Positions 26,772 through 37,906 of a stretch of DNA of 64,000 nucleotides are shown one piece after another. The notes beneath the pieces were generated by a model. The model did no database searches, was not told where the DNA came from, and was given only the letters and a program-made list of their open reading frames with translations. Location: contig NZ_ASHX02000001.1 of NCBI RefSeq assembly GCF_000478605.2, forward strand, positions 434,001 through 498,000, written 5' to 3'. Every line of letters begins with the position of its first letter. Within the stretch, counting starts at the first letter, position 1. The translations under genes were made by a program, and so were the position numbers. This DNA comes from Streptomyces thermolilacinus SPC6 (GTDB lineage: Bacteria; Actinomycetota; Actinomycetes; Streptomycetales; Streptomycetaceae).

Positions 26772-27830
26772 TTGACCCAGCTCCCGGACGTCTCCAGAGC
26801 TCCCACCATGGCGGACGTGGCACGCGTCGCCGGTGTCTCCCACCAGACCGTCTCACGGGTGCTCAGCGGCCACCCCAACGTCAGCGCCAAGACCCGCTCC
26901 GCGGTCATGGAGGTCATCGAGCAGCTGGGCTACCGCCGGAACTCGGCGGCTCGCGCCCTCGCCACCCGCAGGACGCACACGCTGGGCGTCATCGCCGTGA
27001 ACACGACGCTGCACGGCCCCGCCAGCACGCTCTTCGGCGTTCAGGAGGCCGCACGGGAACGGGGCTATCTGACCTCCGCCGTCACCCTGCGCACGCTCAC
27101 GGACACCACGCTCACCGAGGCGATGCGGCATCTCACCGCCTGGGGCGTGGAAGGGGTCATCGCCATCACCCCCCAGCGTGACGCCGTCCGGTCCCTGACG
27201 AGGCTGGAGGCCCCGTGCCCCGTGGTCACCGTCGAGGGCGGCCACGCGCTGGACCTGCCGGGCGTATCGGTCGATCAGTACCTCGGGGCGCGCATGGTCA
27301 CGGAACACCTCCTCGCCGCGGGGCACTCCACCGTCTGGCATGTGGCCGGCCCCGCCGACTGGCTGGAGAGCGAGGGCCGTACGGCCGGCTGGGAGAGCGC
27401 CCTGCGGGACGCCGGAGCCGAGGTGCCTCCCGTGCTGCGCGGCGACTGGAGCCCGCTGTCCGGTTACCAGGCCGGTCAGCAGCTCGCCGGACGGGCGCTG
27501 GCGGCGGGCGGGCACGGGAGCGGGCTCACCGCGGTGTTCGTGGCGAACGACCACATGGCCCTGGGCGTGCTGCGGGCCTTCCGCGAGGTGGGCTTGCGCA
27601 CCCCGGCGGACGTGGCCGTCGCGGGCTTCGACGACACCCCGGAGGCGGAGTTCTTCCCGCCGCCGCTCACCACGGTCCGCCAGGACTTCCGGTCGCTGGG
27701 CCGCAGCAGCATCGAGCTGCTCATGAGCCACATCGAGGGCACCGCGTCCGGCACCGACCATCTGACGATCGCCCCGGAGCTCATCGTCCGGGCCAGCACC
27801 GCCCGCCGCAGGACGGCGGCCGAGGACTGA
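26772..27830 (+). CDS. LacI-family transcriptional regulator, probable arabinose-regulon repressor
   Basis: The protein has 352 residues. The LacI HTH with hinge helix is TMADVARVAGVSHQTVSRVL ... RRNSAARALATRRT, followed by a periplasmic-binding-like sensor domain with ANDHMALGVLRAF and AVAGFDDTPEAEFF. The TTG at 26772 is chosen because it alone has a strong ribosome site (GGAGGGGAGAG); GTG at 26721 and ATG at 26808 are alternatives. It sits between araD and the arabinose-type importer, and four palindromes of the LacI class lie at its neighbours' promoters. The role as their regulator and L-arabinose as inducer are inferences. Confidence 0.88.
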   Translation: MTQLPDVSRAPTMADVARVAGVSHQTVSRVLSGHPNVSAKTRSAVMEVIEQLGYRRNSAARALATRRTHTLGVIAVNTTLHGPASTLFGVQEAARERGYLTSAVTLRTLTDTTLTEAMRHLTAWGVEGVIAITPQRDAVRSLTRLEAPCPVVTVEGGHALDLPGVSVDQYLGARMVTEHLLAAGHSTVWHVAGPADWLESEGRTAGWESALRDAGAEVPPVLRGDWSPLSGYQAGQQLAGRALAAGGHGSGLTAVFVANDHMALGVLRAFREVGLRTPADVAVAGFDDTPEAEFFPPPLTTVRQDFRSLGRSSIELLMSHIEGTASGTDHLTIAPELIVRASTARRRTAAED

Positions 27831-27998
27831 CGGGTCCCCTGACGGAGAGCCGGGAGGGGTGCGGGGGAAGCGATGCCCGGGTCCCCCCACGGCCATCACC
27901 CCTCCCCCGGCCCGGCGGTACCGGCGTACACCGGCGGCAGGGCAGAGCGCCCACCGGCCGGCGGAGCGGGCAATGGAAAGATGCCATCCACCGGTGGG

Positions 27999-28046
27999 AG
28001 CACGCAGGAGACCGGCCCCTGTCACGGGGCCGGTCTCCTGCGTGCT
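27999..28046. terminator. Very strong bidirectional terminator
   Basis: A perfect 21-bp stem (27999-28019 with 28026-28046) with a 6-nt loop (TGTCAC) lies 6 bp from the stop of the GalM-like gene, between convergent genes. Confidence 0.9.
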
Positions 28047-28051
28047 GAGTC

Positions 28052-29179
28052 CTACGCTCCGATCCTGCGGAAGCTGAAGATCGTGGTGGACCGGTACACC
28101 TCTCCGGGCCGCAGGAGGGCGTACGCGTCGACGGCCCCTTCCGGCAGCGCGGGAAGACGCCGGGGCTGGAGCACCACCCCGGCATGGACGCGGTAGGGGC
28201 GGCCGGTCTTTCCGATCACGCCACCGGACAGGCCGTGCCCGGTCCGGACCCGGAGCGCCGGTTCGGTGGTGTGCACCTCCAGGCATCGCCCCGACAGGGG
28301 AGCGTACAGAAGGGCCGCCCGGCGCGGCCGGTCCCGTCCTGCTCCGCCGTGGAGGACCCAGTCGTGGTCGATCCCCCCGGCCGCCAGGGCGAGTTGGGGG
28401 TCGGCGGAGGTCAGGACGTCCGAGAGCCTGCGCGCCCGGCGCAGGTCGAACGGTGAGGCGTTGACGGGGCGGTACGAGCCGAGGGGCAGGCGTCCCGCGG
28501 CGAGCGGCACGTACTGGGACGCGTCCACCCGCAGGTGGTGGGCCAGGACGTTGCCCCGGTTGTGTCCCTCCAGGTTCCAGTACACGTGGTTGGCGAGGTC
28601 CACGGCCGTCGGCGCGTCGGCCACCGCCTGGTACGACAGCGTCAGGTTGTCGTCGCGGTCCAGGGTGTAGGTGACCTGGGCGTCGAGCGCGCCGGGAAAC
28701 CCCTGGTCGCCGTCGGGGCTGTGGAGGAACAGACGGACGCCGGTGCGGTGGGCGGAGTGGAACGGCTCGCAGCGCCACAGTCGCCCGTCGAACCCGTGGG
28801 GACCGCCGTTCGTCGTGTGTCCGTCCTCCTGCGTGTCGAGTTGGTGGACGGTGTCGCCGATGGCGAGCCGCCCTCGGACGATCCGGCCCGCGCAGCGCCC
28901 GACCGTCGCGCCGAAGCAGCGCGCGGCGCCCCGGACGGCCTCGCTGTCACGTGCGGCGAGCACCACGTCCGCGCCGTGTCCCCAGCGGTCGGGCACGACC
29001 AGGGAGTGCAGTCGGGCGCCGAGCGTACGGACCTCCGCCGAGATCCCGCCGGGGAAGCCGAACCTCCACCGCTCCCCCGTCGCCCTGTCGGCCGTGCGGA
29101 CCGGGCGGCTCGTGCCCGCCCGGGCGTCGGCCGTGCGCGTCACGGCCGGATGTCCGACGAGTTCGTCTGTGTGTGTCAT
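28052..29179 (-). CDS. Aldose 1-epimerase-like protein with altered catalytic base
   Basis: The protein has 375 residues of the GalM fold. The substrate histidines are present (NGGPHGFDGRLW; ANHVYWNLEGH) and GGIDHDWVL corresponds to the GYDHNWVL motif. The general-base motif, usually LETQHFPDSPN, reads VLQPRRLPALPE, so the catalytic Glu appears as Gln. It may be weakly active, specialised, or a binding protein. It is the last gene behind the furanose importer genes, with 100 bp to the last permease, so it may aid anomer or ring-form supply. ATG at 29179. A second GalM at 39322-40407 has all catalytic residues. Confidence 0.8.
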   Translation of the reverse strand: MTHTDELVGHPAVTRTADARAGTSRPVRTADRATGERWRFGFPGGISAEVRTLGARLHSLVVPDRWGHGADVVLAARDSEAVRGAARCFGATVGRCAGRIVRGRLAIGDTVHQLDTQEDGHTTNGGPHGFDGRLWRCEPFHSAHRTGVRLFLHSPDGDQGFPGALDAQVTYTLDRDDNLTLSYQAVADAPTAVDLANHVYWNLEGHNRGNVLAHHLRVDASQYVPLAAGRLPLGSYRPVNASPFDLRRARRLSDVLTSADPQLALAAGGIDHDWVLHGGAGRDRPRRAALLYAPLSGRCLEVHTTEPALRVRTGHGLSGGVIGKTGRPYRVHAGVVLQPRRLPALPEGAVDAYALLRPGEVYRSTTIFSFRRIGA

Positions 29180-29279
29180 GCACCTGTTCCTCGGAGGTCG
29201 GCCCGTCGGGAAGTCACGCCGTCACGCTCGCGCGTGCCCCGCGCCCATCTCGTCGGGCACGCGCGAGCGGTGGGACGGC

Positions 29280-30305
29280 TCAGTCGGCGGCGGGGCGTCT
29301 GCCGGTCATCAGGCGCTGGAACACGATGAAGACGAACAGCAGGACACCGATGACGATGCGGGTCCACCAGGAGCTGAGCGTGCCCTGGAAGTTGATGACC
29401 GTCTGGATCATGCCCAGCACCAGTACGCCGAGGGCGGTGCCGAGGACGAATCCGGAGCCGCCGGTCAGCAGAGTGCCGCCGATGACGGTCGCGGCGATCG
29501 CGTCGAGCTCCATGCCCATGGCGTGCAGCGGGTAGCCGGAGAGCATGTAGAAGGTCAGCAGCAGGCCGGCGAGGGCGGAGCACAGACCGCTGATCGCGTA
29601 GACGGCCACCTTGATGGAACCGACCGGCAGGCCCATGAGCCGCGCGGAGGACTCGTTGCCGCCCACCGCGTAGACGCCGCGGCCGAACCGGGTGTGGTGC
29701 AGGACCACGAACGCGATCAGCAGCACGGCCAGGGCGATCACCACGGAGACGGAGACGAACAGCCCACCCGGCCCGTACAGCCGGGTCTGCGCTATCCGCA
29801 CGGTCGTCGGATCGTTGATGGTGATCGACTCGGTGCTGATCATGTAGCAGAGGCCGCGGGCGAGGAACATGCCGGCCAGGGTGACGATGAACGGCTGGAT
29901 CTCGAAGGTGTGGATGATCCAGCCCATCAGGGCGCCGCTGCCCGCGCCGATCATCAGGACCAGGGGGACGGCGGTGGCCAGCGGCCAGCCCTGCTGCTCG
30001 ACCATCCAGGCGGTCGTCATCGTGGACAGGGCGATCATGGAACCGACCGACAGGTCGATGCCGCCGGTGAGGATGACGAAGGTCGCGCCGATGGCGACGA
30101 CCAGGAGGAAGCCGTTGTCGATCAGCAGGTTCAGGACGACCTGGGCCGACAGGAACCCCTCGTAGCGCACCGAGCCGACGGCGAACATCGCCACCAGCAG
30201 GACGGCGGTCACGATCAGGGGGAGACGGGTCCGGTGCCGCGACGGCACGGAGCCGGACACGGGCCGGGTGAGACGCGCGGCGGCGTTCGCGATGCCGGAG
30301 CTCAT
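29280..30305 (-). CDS. Sugar ABC transporter permease 2 (YjfF-like, furanose/arabinose type)
   Basis: The protein has 341 residues and about 9 hydrophobic segments of the BPD_transp_2 (CUT2) family. Conserved motifs are TGGIDLSVGSMIALS, GNESSARLMGLPVG and IGGTLLTGG. Its ATG at 30305 overlaps the stop of the preceding permease gene by 4 bp. Together the two permeases form the heterodimeric channel of a YtfQ/YtfR/YtfT/YjfF-type importer. Confidence 0.9.
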   Translation of the reverse strand: MSSGIANAAARLTRPVSGSVPSRHRTRLPLIVTAVLLVAMFAVGSVRYEGFLSAQVVLNLLIDNGFLLVVAIGATFVILTGGIDLSVGSMIALSTMTTAWMVEQQGWPLATAVPLVLMIGAGSGALMGWIIHTFEIQPFIVTLAGMFLARGLCYMISTESITINDPTTVRIAQTRLYGPGGLFVSVSVVIALAVLLIAFVVLHHTRFGRGVYAVGGNESSARLMGLPVGSIKVAVYAISGLCSALAGLLLTFYMLSGYPLHAMGMELDAIAATVIGGTLLTGGSGFVLGTALGVLVLGMIQTVINFQGTLSSWWTRIVIGVLLFVFIVFQRLMTGRRPAAD

Positions 30306-31398
30306 GCGCCTGCCTCCTGCTGCTGCGGGGCGGCGCCCGCCGTGGTGGGGGTGGGCGGTGGAGCGGTCCTGCGGCGGCGCAGCACCTTCGCCCGGAAGGC
30401 CGGGGACTGGACGAGGCAGACCGCGATGACGACGAACGCCTTGAAGACGAGCGTGGTCTCGGGCGGCACGCCGAGGGTGTAGACGGTCGTGGAGAGGGTC
30501 TGGATGATCAGCGCGCCCAGGACGGTGCCGCCGAGGGAGAAGCGTCCGCCGGTCAGCGCGGTGCCGCCGATGACCACGGCGAGGATGGCGTCGAGCTCGA
30601 TCCACAGTCCCGCGTTGTTGCCGTCGGCGCTGGAGACGTTCGAGCTGATCATGAGGCCCGCCACGGCGGCGCACAGCGCGCTGAACACGTAGACCAGCGC
30701 GAGCAGGCCCGCGGCGCGGATGCCCACCAGTCGGCTGGCCGCGGGGTTGCCGCCCACCGACTCGATCAGCAGCCCCAGTGCGGTGCGGCGGGTGAGGACG
30801 GCGGTGAGCGCCACGACGACGCCCGCCAGCAGGACCGCGAAGGGGAAGGTGAACCAGTACCCTCCGCCGATCATGTGATAGGCGCCGCTGTTCACGGTGA
30901 TGATCTGGCCGTCGGTGATCAGCTGGGCCACGCCGCGGCCCGCGACCATCAGGATCAGCGTGGCCACGATGGGCTGCACACCCACCCGCGCCACCAGCAG
31001 TCCGTTGACGAGGCCCAGGACCAGCGCCACGCCGAGGGCGACGGCGGTGGCGGTGAGCACGGTGACGACGCTGTCGGGGCGGGCCGAGGTGGCGATGTAC
31101 TGGCAGGCGAGCGCGCCGGCGATGGCGACGGTCGAACCGACCGACAGGTCGATGCCACGGGTGGCGATCACCATCGTCATGCCGAGCGCCACCAGGACGA
31201 GCGGGGCACCGAGCTGCGCGATGTCGATGAGGCTGCCGTAGAGATGGCCGTCCCGTACGCCGACGCTGAGGAAGCCGTCGGTGAACAGGGCGTTGCCGAG
31301 CAGCAGGGCGAGCAGGACGAGCGAGGGCCACAGCAGGGGGTGGCCCGCCAGCCGCTTGCCCAGGCCGCCGGCCGCTGTGGCCTTGGAGCGCTGGGAGG

Positions 31399-31402
<4 letters not shown>
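30302..31402 (-). CDS. Sugar ABC transporter permease 1 (YtfT-like)
   Basis: The protein has 366 residues of the CUT2 permease family, with ATRGIDLSVGSTVAIAGA, GGNPAASRLVGIRA and VIGGTALTGG. The C-terminal 35 residues are a Pro/Gln-rich tail after RRRRT. The ATG at 31402 overlaps the ATPase stop by 4 bp and its own stop overlaps the next permease start by 4 bp, so three genes are translationally coupled. Confidence 0.9.
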
Positions 31403-32958
<1,556 letters not shown>

Positions 32959-33027
32959 CCGCCCTCCTCTCATGGGGGGTCGAAGCAGGGGCCGGAGCGT
33001 CGCTCCGGCGCCCGGATCGCCGTGCCG

Positions 33028-34029
33028 TCAGTACTTGCGGGACGGCAGCGCCTCGGCGGCCTGGTCCTGGGTGAAGACGCCTTCCTCGACCTCCACGCGG
33101 GTCGGCACGTTCTCCCCGGCGGCGACCTTCTTGACGAGGTCCATCAGCTGGTCGCCGAGGAGCGGGTTGCACTCCACCACGACGTTGATCTTGCCTTGGT
33201 TCATGGCGACGAAGGCGTCCTTGATGCCGTCGATGGAGATGACCTTGATGTCCTCGCCCGGCTTCTTGCCCGCGGCCTCGATGGCCTGGATGGCGCCGAG
33301 CGCCATGTCGTCGTTGTGGGCGTAGAGCACGTCGATGTCCTTGTGGGACTTCAGGAAGGCCTGCATGACCTCCTTGCCCTTGGCCCGGGTGAAGTCGCCC
33401 GACTGGGAGGCAACGATCTTGAACTTGTCGTCGCCCTTGATGACCTCGGCGAAGCCCGCCTTGCGGTCGTTGGCGGGCGCCGAGCCGGTGGTGCCCTGGA
33501 GCTCGACGATGTTGACCGGGCCGTTCTCCTTGGCGTACTCGGCGGTCAGCCACTCGCCCGCGGACCTGCCCTCCTTGACGAAGTCGGAGCCCAGGAAGGA
33601 CTTGTAGAGCGAGGGGTCCTTGGTGTCCACGGCGCGGTCGGTGAGGACCACCGGGATACCGGCGTCCTTCGCCTCCCTGAGGACCGTGTCCCAGCCGGAC
33701 TCGACCACCGGCGAGAAGGCGATGACGTCCACCTTCTGCTGGATGAAGGTGCGGATCGCCTTGATCTGGTTCTCCTGCTTCTGCTGCGCGTCGGAGAACT
33801 TGAGGGTGATCCCGGCCTTCTCGGCCGACTCCTGGACGGACTTGGTGTTGGCGGTGCGCCAGCCGCTCTCGGCTCCCACCTGCGCGAAGCCGAGGGTGAT
33901 CTTGCCGTCGGAGTCGCCCCGGCCGGACCCGTCGGTGCCGGAGGCGGGGGCCTGGGTGGAACATGCGGTCAGCACCGAGGAGGCGAGAAGGGCGACGCTG
34001 ACGGCGAGAACAGCAGCTCTGCGAGCCAT
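33028..34029 (-). CDS. Sugar-binding lipoprotein, YtfQ-like (galactofuranose/arabinofuranose family)
   Basis: The protein has 333 residues with a signal peptide and lipobox LTAC (Cys about 24). The mature part, ITLGFAQVGAESGWRTANT ... QQKQENQIKAIRTFIQQKVD ... SQSGDFTRAKGKEVMQAF ... YAHNDDMALGAIQAIEAAGK, is close to E. coli YtfQ, which binds galactofuranose. L-arabinofuranose has the same ring layout without the exocyclic carbon, so in this ara locus arabinose is the likely cargo (inference). ATG at 34029 after AAAGG. It is the first gene of the importer operon; the operator at 34191-34204 lies 160 bp upstream. Confidence 0.9.
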   Translation of the reverse strand: MARRAAVLAVSVALLASSVLTACSTQAPASGTDGSGRGDSDGKITLGFAQVGAESGWRTANTKSVQESAEKAGITLKFSDAQQKQENQIKAIRTFIQQKVDVIAFSPVVESGWDTVLREAKDAGIPVVLTDRAVDTKDPSLYKSFLGSDFVKEGRSAGEWLTAEYAKENGPVNIVELQGTTGSAPANDRKAGFAEVIKGDDKFKIVASQSGDFTRAKGKEVMQAFLKSHKDIDVLYAHNDDMALGAIQAIEAAGKKPGEDIKVISIDGIKDAFVAMNQGKINVVVECNPLLGDQLMDLVKKVAAGENVPTRVEVEEGVFTQDQAAEALPSRKY

Positions 34030-34190
34030 GACGGTTGTCCTTTCGATGACACGGAAGCGCAGTGCGCACGACCCGGAGACCTGTCGGCACTGCGGTGGTA
34101 CGACCGCCCGAGGCGGCCCGGTGACCGCCGAACACGGCCCAAACCTGAGGACGGCGACGATCCTCTTCGACAAGGGGAACGCCGCTGAAT

Positions 34191-34204
34191 TGTGGGCGCT
34201 CACA
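34191..34204. promoter_or_regulatory. LacI/AraR-type operator, copy 3
   Basis: TGTGGGCGCTCACA, extended to TTGTGGGCGCTCACAA (one mismatch from a perfect 16-bp palindrome), 162 bp upstream of the YtfQ-like gene. Confidence 0.75.
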
Positions 34205-34409
34205 AGAACGGTTCTCAAGCCCTTTGCGTACGTTACATTTTCGTGACCCCCGCCGGACGCCCGCCACAGGCCGGACCCACCCGCGCCGGCCTGCGGTCAA
34301 ACCTCGCGCATTCCTCGCCTACGCTGCGGATTCCCAACCGGGCGCCAACCCTCCGCCCGAGCGCGCCCCACGGAACGTTCATCGCTGCACACCTCTTGCG
34401 TTGTGGGAT

Positions 34410-34423
34410 TGTTAGCGCTCACA
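34410..34423. promoter_or_regulatory. LacI/AraR-type operator, copy 4
   Basis: TGTTAGCGCTCACA, centred on AGCGCT, 94 bp upstream of the araB start codon. Confidence 0.75.
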
Positions 34424-34516
34424 CTTCGGGGGCAGACCGACCATGCCCGTCGGCCCGCGGACCCCGCCCGCCTCCCGGCCCGTCCGCCGCCGTACGGCTT
34501 CTCGAAAGGCAAGCCG

Positions 34517-36217
34517 GTGACCTCCCCCTCGTCCCCCTCACACGTCGCTGCCCCTCCTTCCGACGACCGCGAGCGGTACACCGTGGGTGTCGACTACGGC
34601 ACCCTGTCGGGCCGCGCCGTGGTGGTGCGGGTACGCGACGGTCATGAACTGGCCTCCGCGGTGCACGAGTACGCGCACGGGGTGATCGACGAGCGCCTCC
34701 CCGGCACCGGGGCGCAACTGCCGCCGGACTGGGCCCTGCAGCACCCCGAGGACTGGCGCGAGGTGCTGCGCCGGGCCGTCCCCGCGGCCGTCGCGGCGGC
34801 CGGCATCGACCCGGCCGACGTCATCGGCATCGCCACGGACTTCACCGCCTGCACGGTGCTGCCCACGCTGGCGGACGGAACCCCGCTGGCGCAGACGGCT
34901 CTCGCGGACCGCCCGCACGCGTGGCCCAAACTGTGGAAGCACCACGCCGCCCAGGCCCAGGCCGACCGGATCAACGACGTCGCGCACGCCCGGGGCGAGA
35001 AGTGGATCGGCCGGTACGGCGGCAGGATCTCCGCCGAGTGGCAGTTCGCGAAGGCCCTCCAGGTCCTGGAGGAGGACCCGGAGGTCTACGACGCCTGCGC
35101 CCGCTGGATCGAGGCGGCCGACTGGATCGTCTGGCAGCTGACCGGCGCCGAGTCCCGCAACGCCTGCACCGCCGGGTACAAGGGCATCCACCAGGACGGC
35201 GGCTACCCCGGCGACGACTACCTGGCGGCGCTGAACCCCCGGTTCACGGACTTCGTCCGCACCCGGCTCGACTTCCCCCTGTCCCCGCTCGGCTCCCGCG
35301 TCGGCTCGCTCAGCGCGCAGGCGGCCGAGTGGACCGGGCTCCGCCCCGGCATCGCCGTCGCGGCGGGCAACGTCGACGCCCACGTCACCGCCGCCGCGGC
35401 GCAGGCCGTGGAGAACGGGCGGCTCCTGGCCATCATGGGCACCTCCACCTGCCATGTCGTCAACGCGCCCGTACTCGCCGAGGTCCCTGGCATCTGCGGG
35501 GTCGTCAACGGCGGCATCGTGGAAGGCGCGTACGGATACGAGGCGGGACAGAGCGCGGTCGGCGACATCTTCGCCTGGGTGCTGCGCCAGGGCGTCCCGA
35601 GGGAGTACCACGACGAGGCCGAGGAGCGGGGTGAGGACCTGCACGCCCTGCTCACCCGCAAGGCCGCCGCCCAGCCGGTCGGCGGTCACGGCCTGGTCGC
35701 CCTGGACTGGCTGAACGGCAACCGCTCCGTCCTCGTCGACCACCACCTCTCCGGCGTCGTCGCGGGCCTCACCCTCGCCACCCGCCCCGAGGACCTCTAC
35801 CGCGCCATGCTGGAGGCCACGGCCTTCGGCACCCGCGTCATCGTCGAGACGCTGGAGAACGGCGGCGTACCGGTCACCGAGTTCATCGTCGCCGGTGGAC
35901 TGGCCAGGAACGAGCTGCTCATGCAGATCTACGCGGACGTCCTGCGCCGCCCGGTGTCCCTCGCGGCGTCCCGGCAGGGCCCCGCGCTCGGCTCGGCCAT
36001 CCACGCCGCCGTCGCCGCCGGGGCGCACCCCGACGTGCGCACCGCGACGGCCGCCATGGGGCGTCTCGAGCGGGACGTGTACGTGCCGGACCCGTCACGC
36101 GCCGACGCGTACGACGCGCTGTTCGCGGAGTACCGGCTCCTGCACGACCACTTCGGGCCGGACGGCCCGCTGCACCGGCTGAGGGCCCTGCGCAACAAGG
36201 CGCTCACCGCCGGCTGA
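34517..36217 (+). CDS. araB: Ribulokinase
   Basis: The protein has 566 residues of the FGGY kinase family. The phosphate-1 motif is [66 protein letters not shown] and [17 protein letters not shown] are diagnostic for AraB. It phosphorylates L-ribulose at O5 with ATP. The GTG at 34517 is preceded by GAAAGG. araA follows after 71 bp on the same strand; araD is separate, near the regulator, so the pathway is split into two divergently controlled units. Confidence 0.95.
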   Translation: MTSPSSPSHVAAPPSDDRERYTVGVDYGTLSGRAVVVRVRDGHELASAVHEYAHGVIDERLPGTGAQLPPDWALQHPEDWREVLRRAVPAAVAAAGIDPADVIGIATDFTACTVLPTLADGTPLAQTALADRPHAWPKLWKHHAAQAQADRINDVAHARGEKWIGRYGGRISAEWQFAKALQVLEEDPEVYDACARWIEAADWIVWQLTGAESRNACTAGYKGIHQDGGYPGDDYLAALNPRFTDFVRTRLDFPLSPLGSRVGSLSAQAAEWTGLRPGIAVAAGNVDAHVTAAAAQAVENGRLLAIMGTSTCHVVNAPVLAEVPGICGVVNGGIVEGAYGYEAGQSAVGDIFAWVLRQGVPREYHDEAEERGEDLHALLTRKAAAQPVGGHGLVALDWLNGNRSVLVDHHLSGVVAGLTLATRPEDLYRAMLEATAFGTRVIVETLENGGVPVTEFIVAGGLARNELLMQIYADVLRRPVSLAASRQGPALGSAIHAAVAAGAHPDVRTATAAMGRLERDVYVPDPSRADAYDALFAEYRLLHDHFGPDGPLHRLRALRNKALTAG

Positions 36218-36288
36218 CCCCACCCCCCGCCGGCCGTGTCAGCCGCGGCCGGCACCGGATCTCATCGTCTCTCTTCCCAGGAGCCCAC

Positions 36289-37800
36289 GTGCCCAGCCAC
36301 AATCCCCCCGTCCGTGAAGTCTGGTTCCTCACCGGCAGCCAAGGGCTGTACGGGGAGGAGACCCTGAAGCAGGTCGCGGAGCAGTCCGAGCGGATAGCCG
36401 CCACGCTGGCCGGTACGGCGGGTCTGCCCGTACGGGTCGTGTGGAAGCCCGTGCTGACCGACGCCGCCGCCATCCGGCGCGTCTGCCTGGACGCCAACGG
36501 CGACGACCGGTGTGCGGGGCTCATCGCGTGGATGCACACCTTCTCCCCCGCGAAGATGTGGATCGCCGGTCTGGACGCCCTGCGCAAGCCGCTGCTGCAC
36601 CTGCACACCCAGTCGAACGTGGCCCTGCCCTGGGACACCATCGACATGGACTTCATGAACCTCAACCAGGCGGCGCACGGCGATCGCGAGTTCGGCCACA
36701 TCCAGGGCCGCGTCGGCGTGCCGCGCAAGACGGTGGCCGGTCACATCACCGACCCGGCGACGGCTCAGCGCATCGTGACCTGGGCGCGCGCCGCGTCCGC
36801 CCGCGCCGAGCTGGCCACCCTCAGGGTCGCCCGCTTCGGCGACAACATGCGCGACGTCGCCGTCACCGAGGGCGACAAGGTCGAGGCGCAGCTCCGCTTC
36901 GGCGTATCCGTCAACACCTACGGCGTCAACGACCTGGTCGAGGTGGTGGACTCGGCGGACGACGGCGAGGTCACCGCCCTCGTCGAGGAGTACGGCGACG
37001 TCTACCGTCTGGCGCCGCAGCTGCGGCCGGGCGGCGAACGCCACGAATCCCTGCGGTACGCGGCGCGGATCGAGGCGGGCCTGCGGACCTTCCTCACCGA
37101 GGGCGGCTTCAGGGCCTTCACCACCAACTTCGAGGACCTCGGCGGTCTGCGCCAGCTTCCCGGCCTCGCCGTGCAGCGCCTCATGGCCCAGGGCCACGGC
37201 TTCGGCGGCGAGGGCGACTGGAAGACCGCCGTCCTGCTGCGCGCTCTCAAGGTCGCCGCCGACGGCCTCCCCGGCGGCACCTCCTTCATGGAGGACTACA
37301 CGTACGACCTGACGCCCGGCAACGAGCTCATCCTCGGCGCCCACATGCTGGAGGTGTGCCCGTCCATCGCCGGTGACACGCCCGCCTGCGAGATCCACCC
37401 GCTGGGCATCGGCGGCCGCGAGGACCCGGTCCGGCTGGTGTTCGACGCGGCCCCCGGCAGCGCCGTCGTCGTCGGCCTGAGCGACCTCGGCGACCGCTTC
37501 CGCCTGGTGGCGAACGAGGTCGAGGTCGTCGCGCCGCCCCACCCGCTGCCCGCGCTGCCGGTCGCCCGCGCCGTCTGGCGGCCCCGGCCCGATCTCCGTA
37601 CGTCCACGGAGTCCTGGCTCATGGCGGGCGGGCCGCACCACACCGTCCTGAGCACGGCGCTCACCTCGGAGCACCTGGACGACCTCGCCGAGATGCTGAA
37701 GGTGGAGCTGGCCCTCATCGACGAGACGACCACCCCCCGGCAGTTCAGGCGCGACCTGCGGTGGAACCAGGCGTACCACCGTCTGGCGCTCGGCATGTAG
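36289..37800 (+). CDS. araA: L-arabinose isomerase
   Basis: The protein has 503 residues and matches AraA throughout: [59 protein letters not shown], and [12 protein letters not shown] with the metal-binding Glu, plus [10 protein letters not shown] and EIHPLGIGG. It interconverts L-arabinose and L-ribulose. GTG at 36289 after CAGGAG. It is the second gene of araBA and ends at a hairpin shared with the convergent oxidase gene. Confidence 0.96.
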   Translation: MPSHNPPVREVWFLTGSQGLYGEETLKQVAEQSERIAATLAGTAGLPVRVVWKPVLTDAAAIRRVCLDANGDDRCAGLIAWMHTFSPAKMWIAGLDALRKPLLHLHTQSNVALPWDTIDMDFMNLNQAAHGDREFGHIQGRVGVPRKTVAGHITDPATAQRIVTWARAASARAELATLRVARFGDNMRDVAVTEGDKVEAQLRFGVSVNTYGVNDLVEVVDSADDGEVTALVEEYGDVYRLAPQLRPGGERHESLRYAARIEAGLRTFLTEGGFRAFTTNFEDLGGLRQLPGLAVQRLMAQGHGFGGEGDWKTAVLLRALKVAADGLPGGTSFMEDYTYDLTPGNELILGAHMLEVCPSIAGDTPACEIHPLGIGGREDPVRLVFDAAPGSAVVVGLSDLGDRFRLVANEVEVVAPPHPLPALPVARAVWRPRPDLRTSTESWLMAGGPHHTVLSTALTSEHLDDLAEMLKVELALIDETTTPRQFRRDLRWNQAYHRLALGM

Positions 37801-37819
37801 GCGGCCTGCGGCCCCGACC

Positions 37820-37852
37820 GTGGTGCGATCACCCAGCGGGTGGTCGCACCAC
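37820..37852. terminator. Terminator hairpin after araA
   Basis: A 15-bp stem (37820-37834 with 37838-37852) containing one G.U pair and a 3-nt loop, between convergent genes. Confidence 0.75.
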
Positions 37853-37906
37853 CGCGTTCCGCCGCGCGCCCGCGAGCGCGGGAGCGCCGTGACCTGGCGG
37901 CCGGCG

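Larger units (their letters stand above)
34030..34516. other. Divergent control region importer / araBA
   Basis: 487 bp without a supported gene. It holds two ara-type palindromes (34191-34204 and 34410-34423), one near each divergent transcription unit, in stretches that are locally less GC-rich. Confidence 0.6.
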
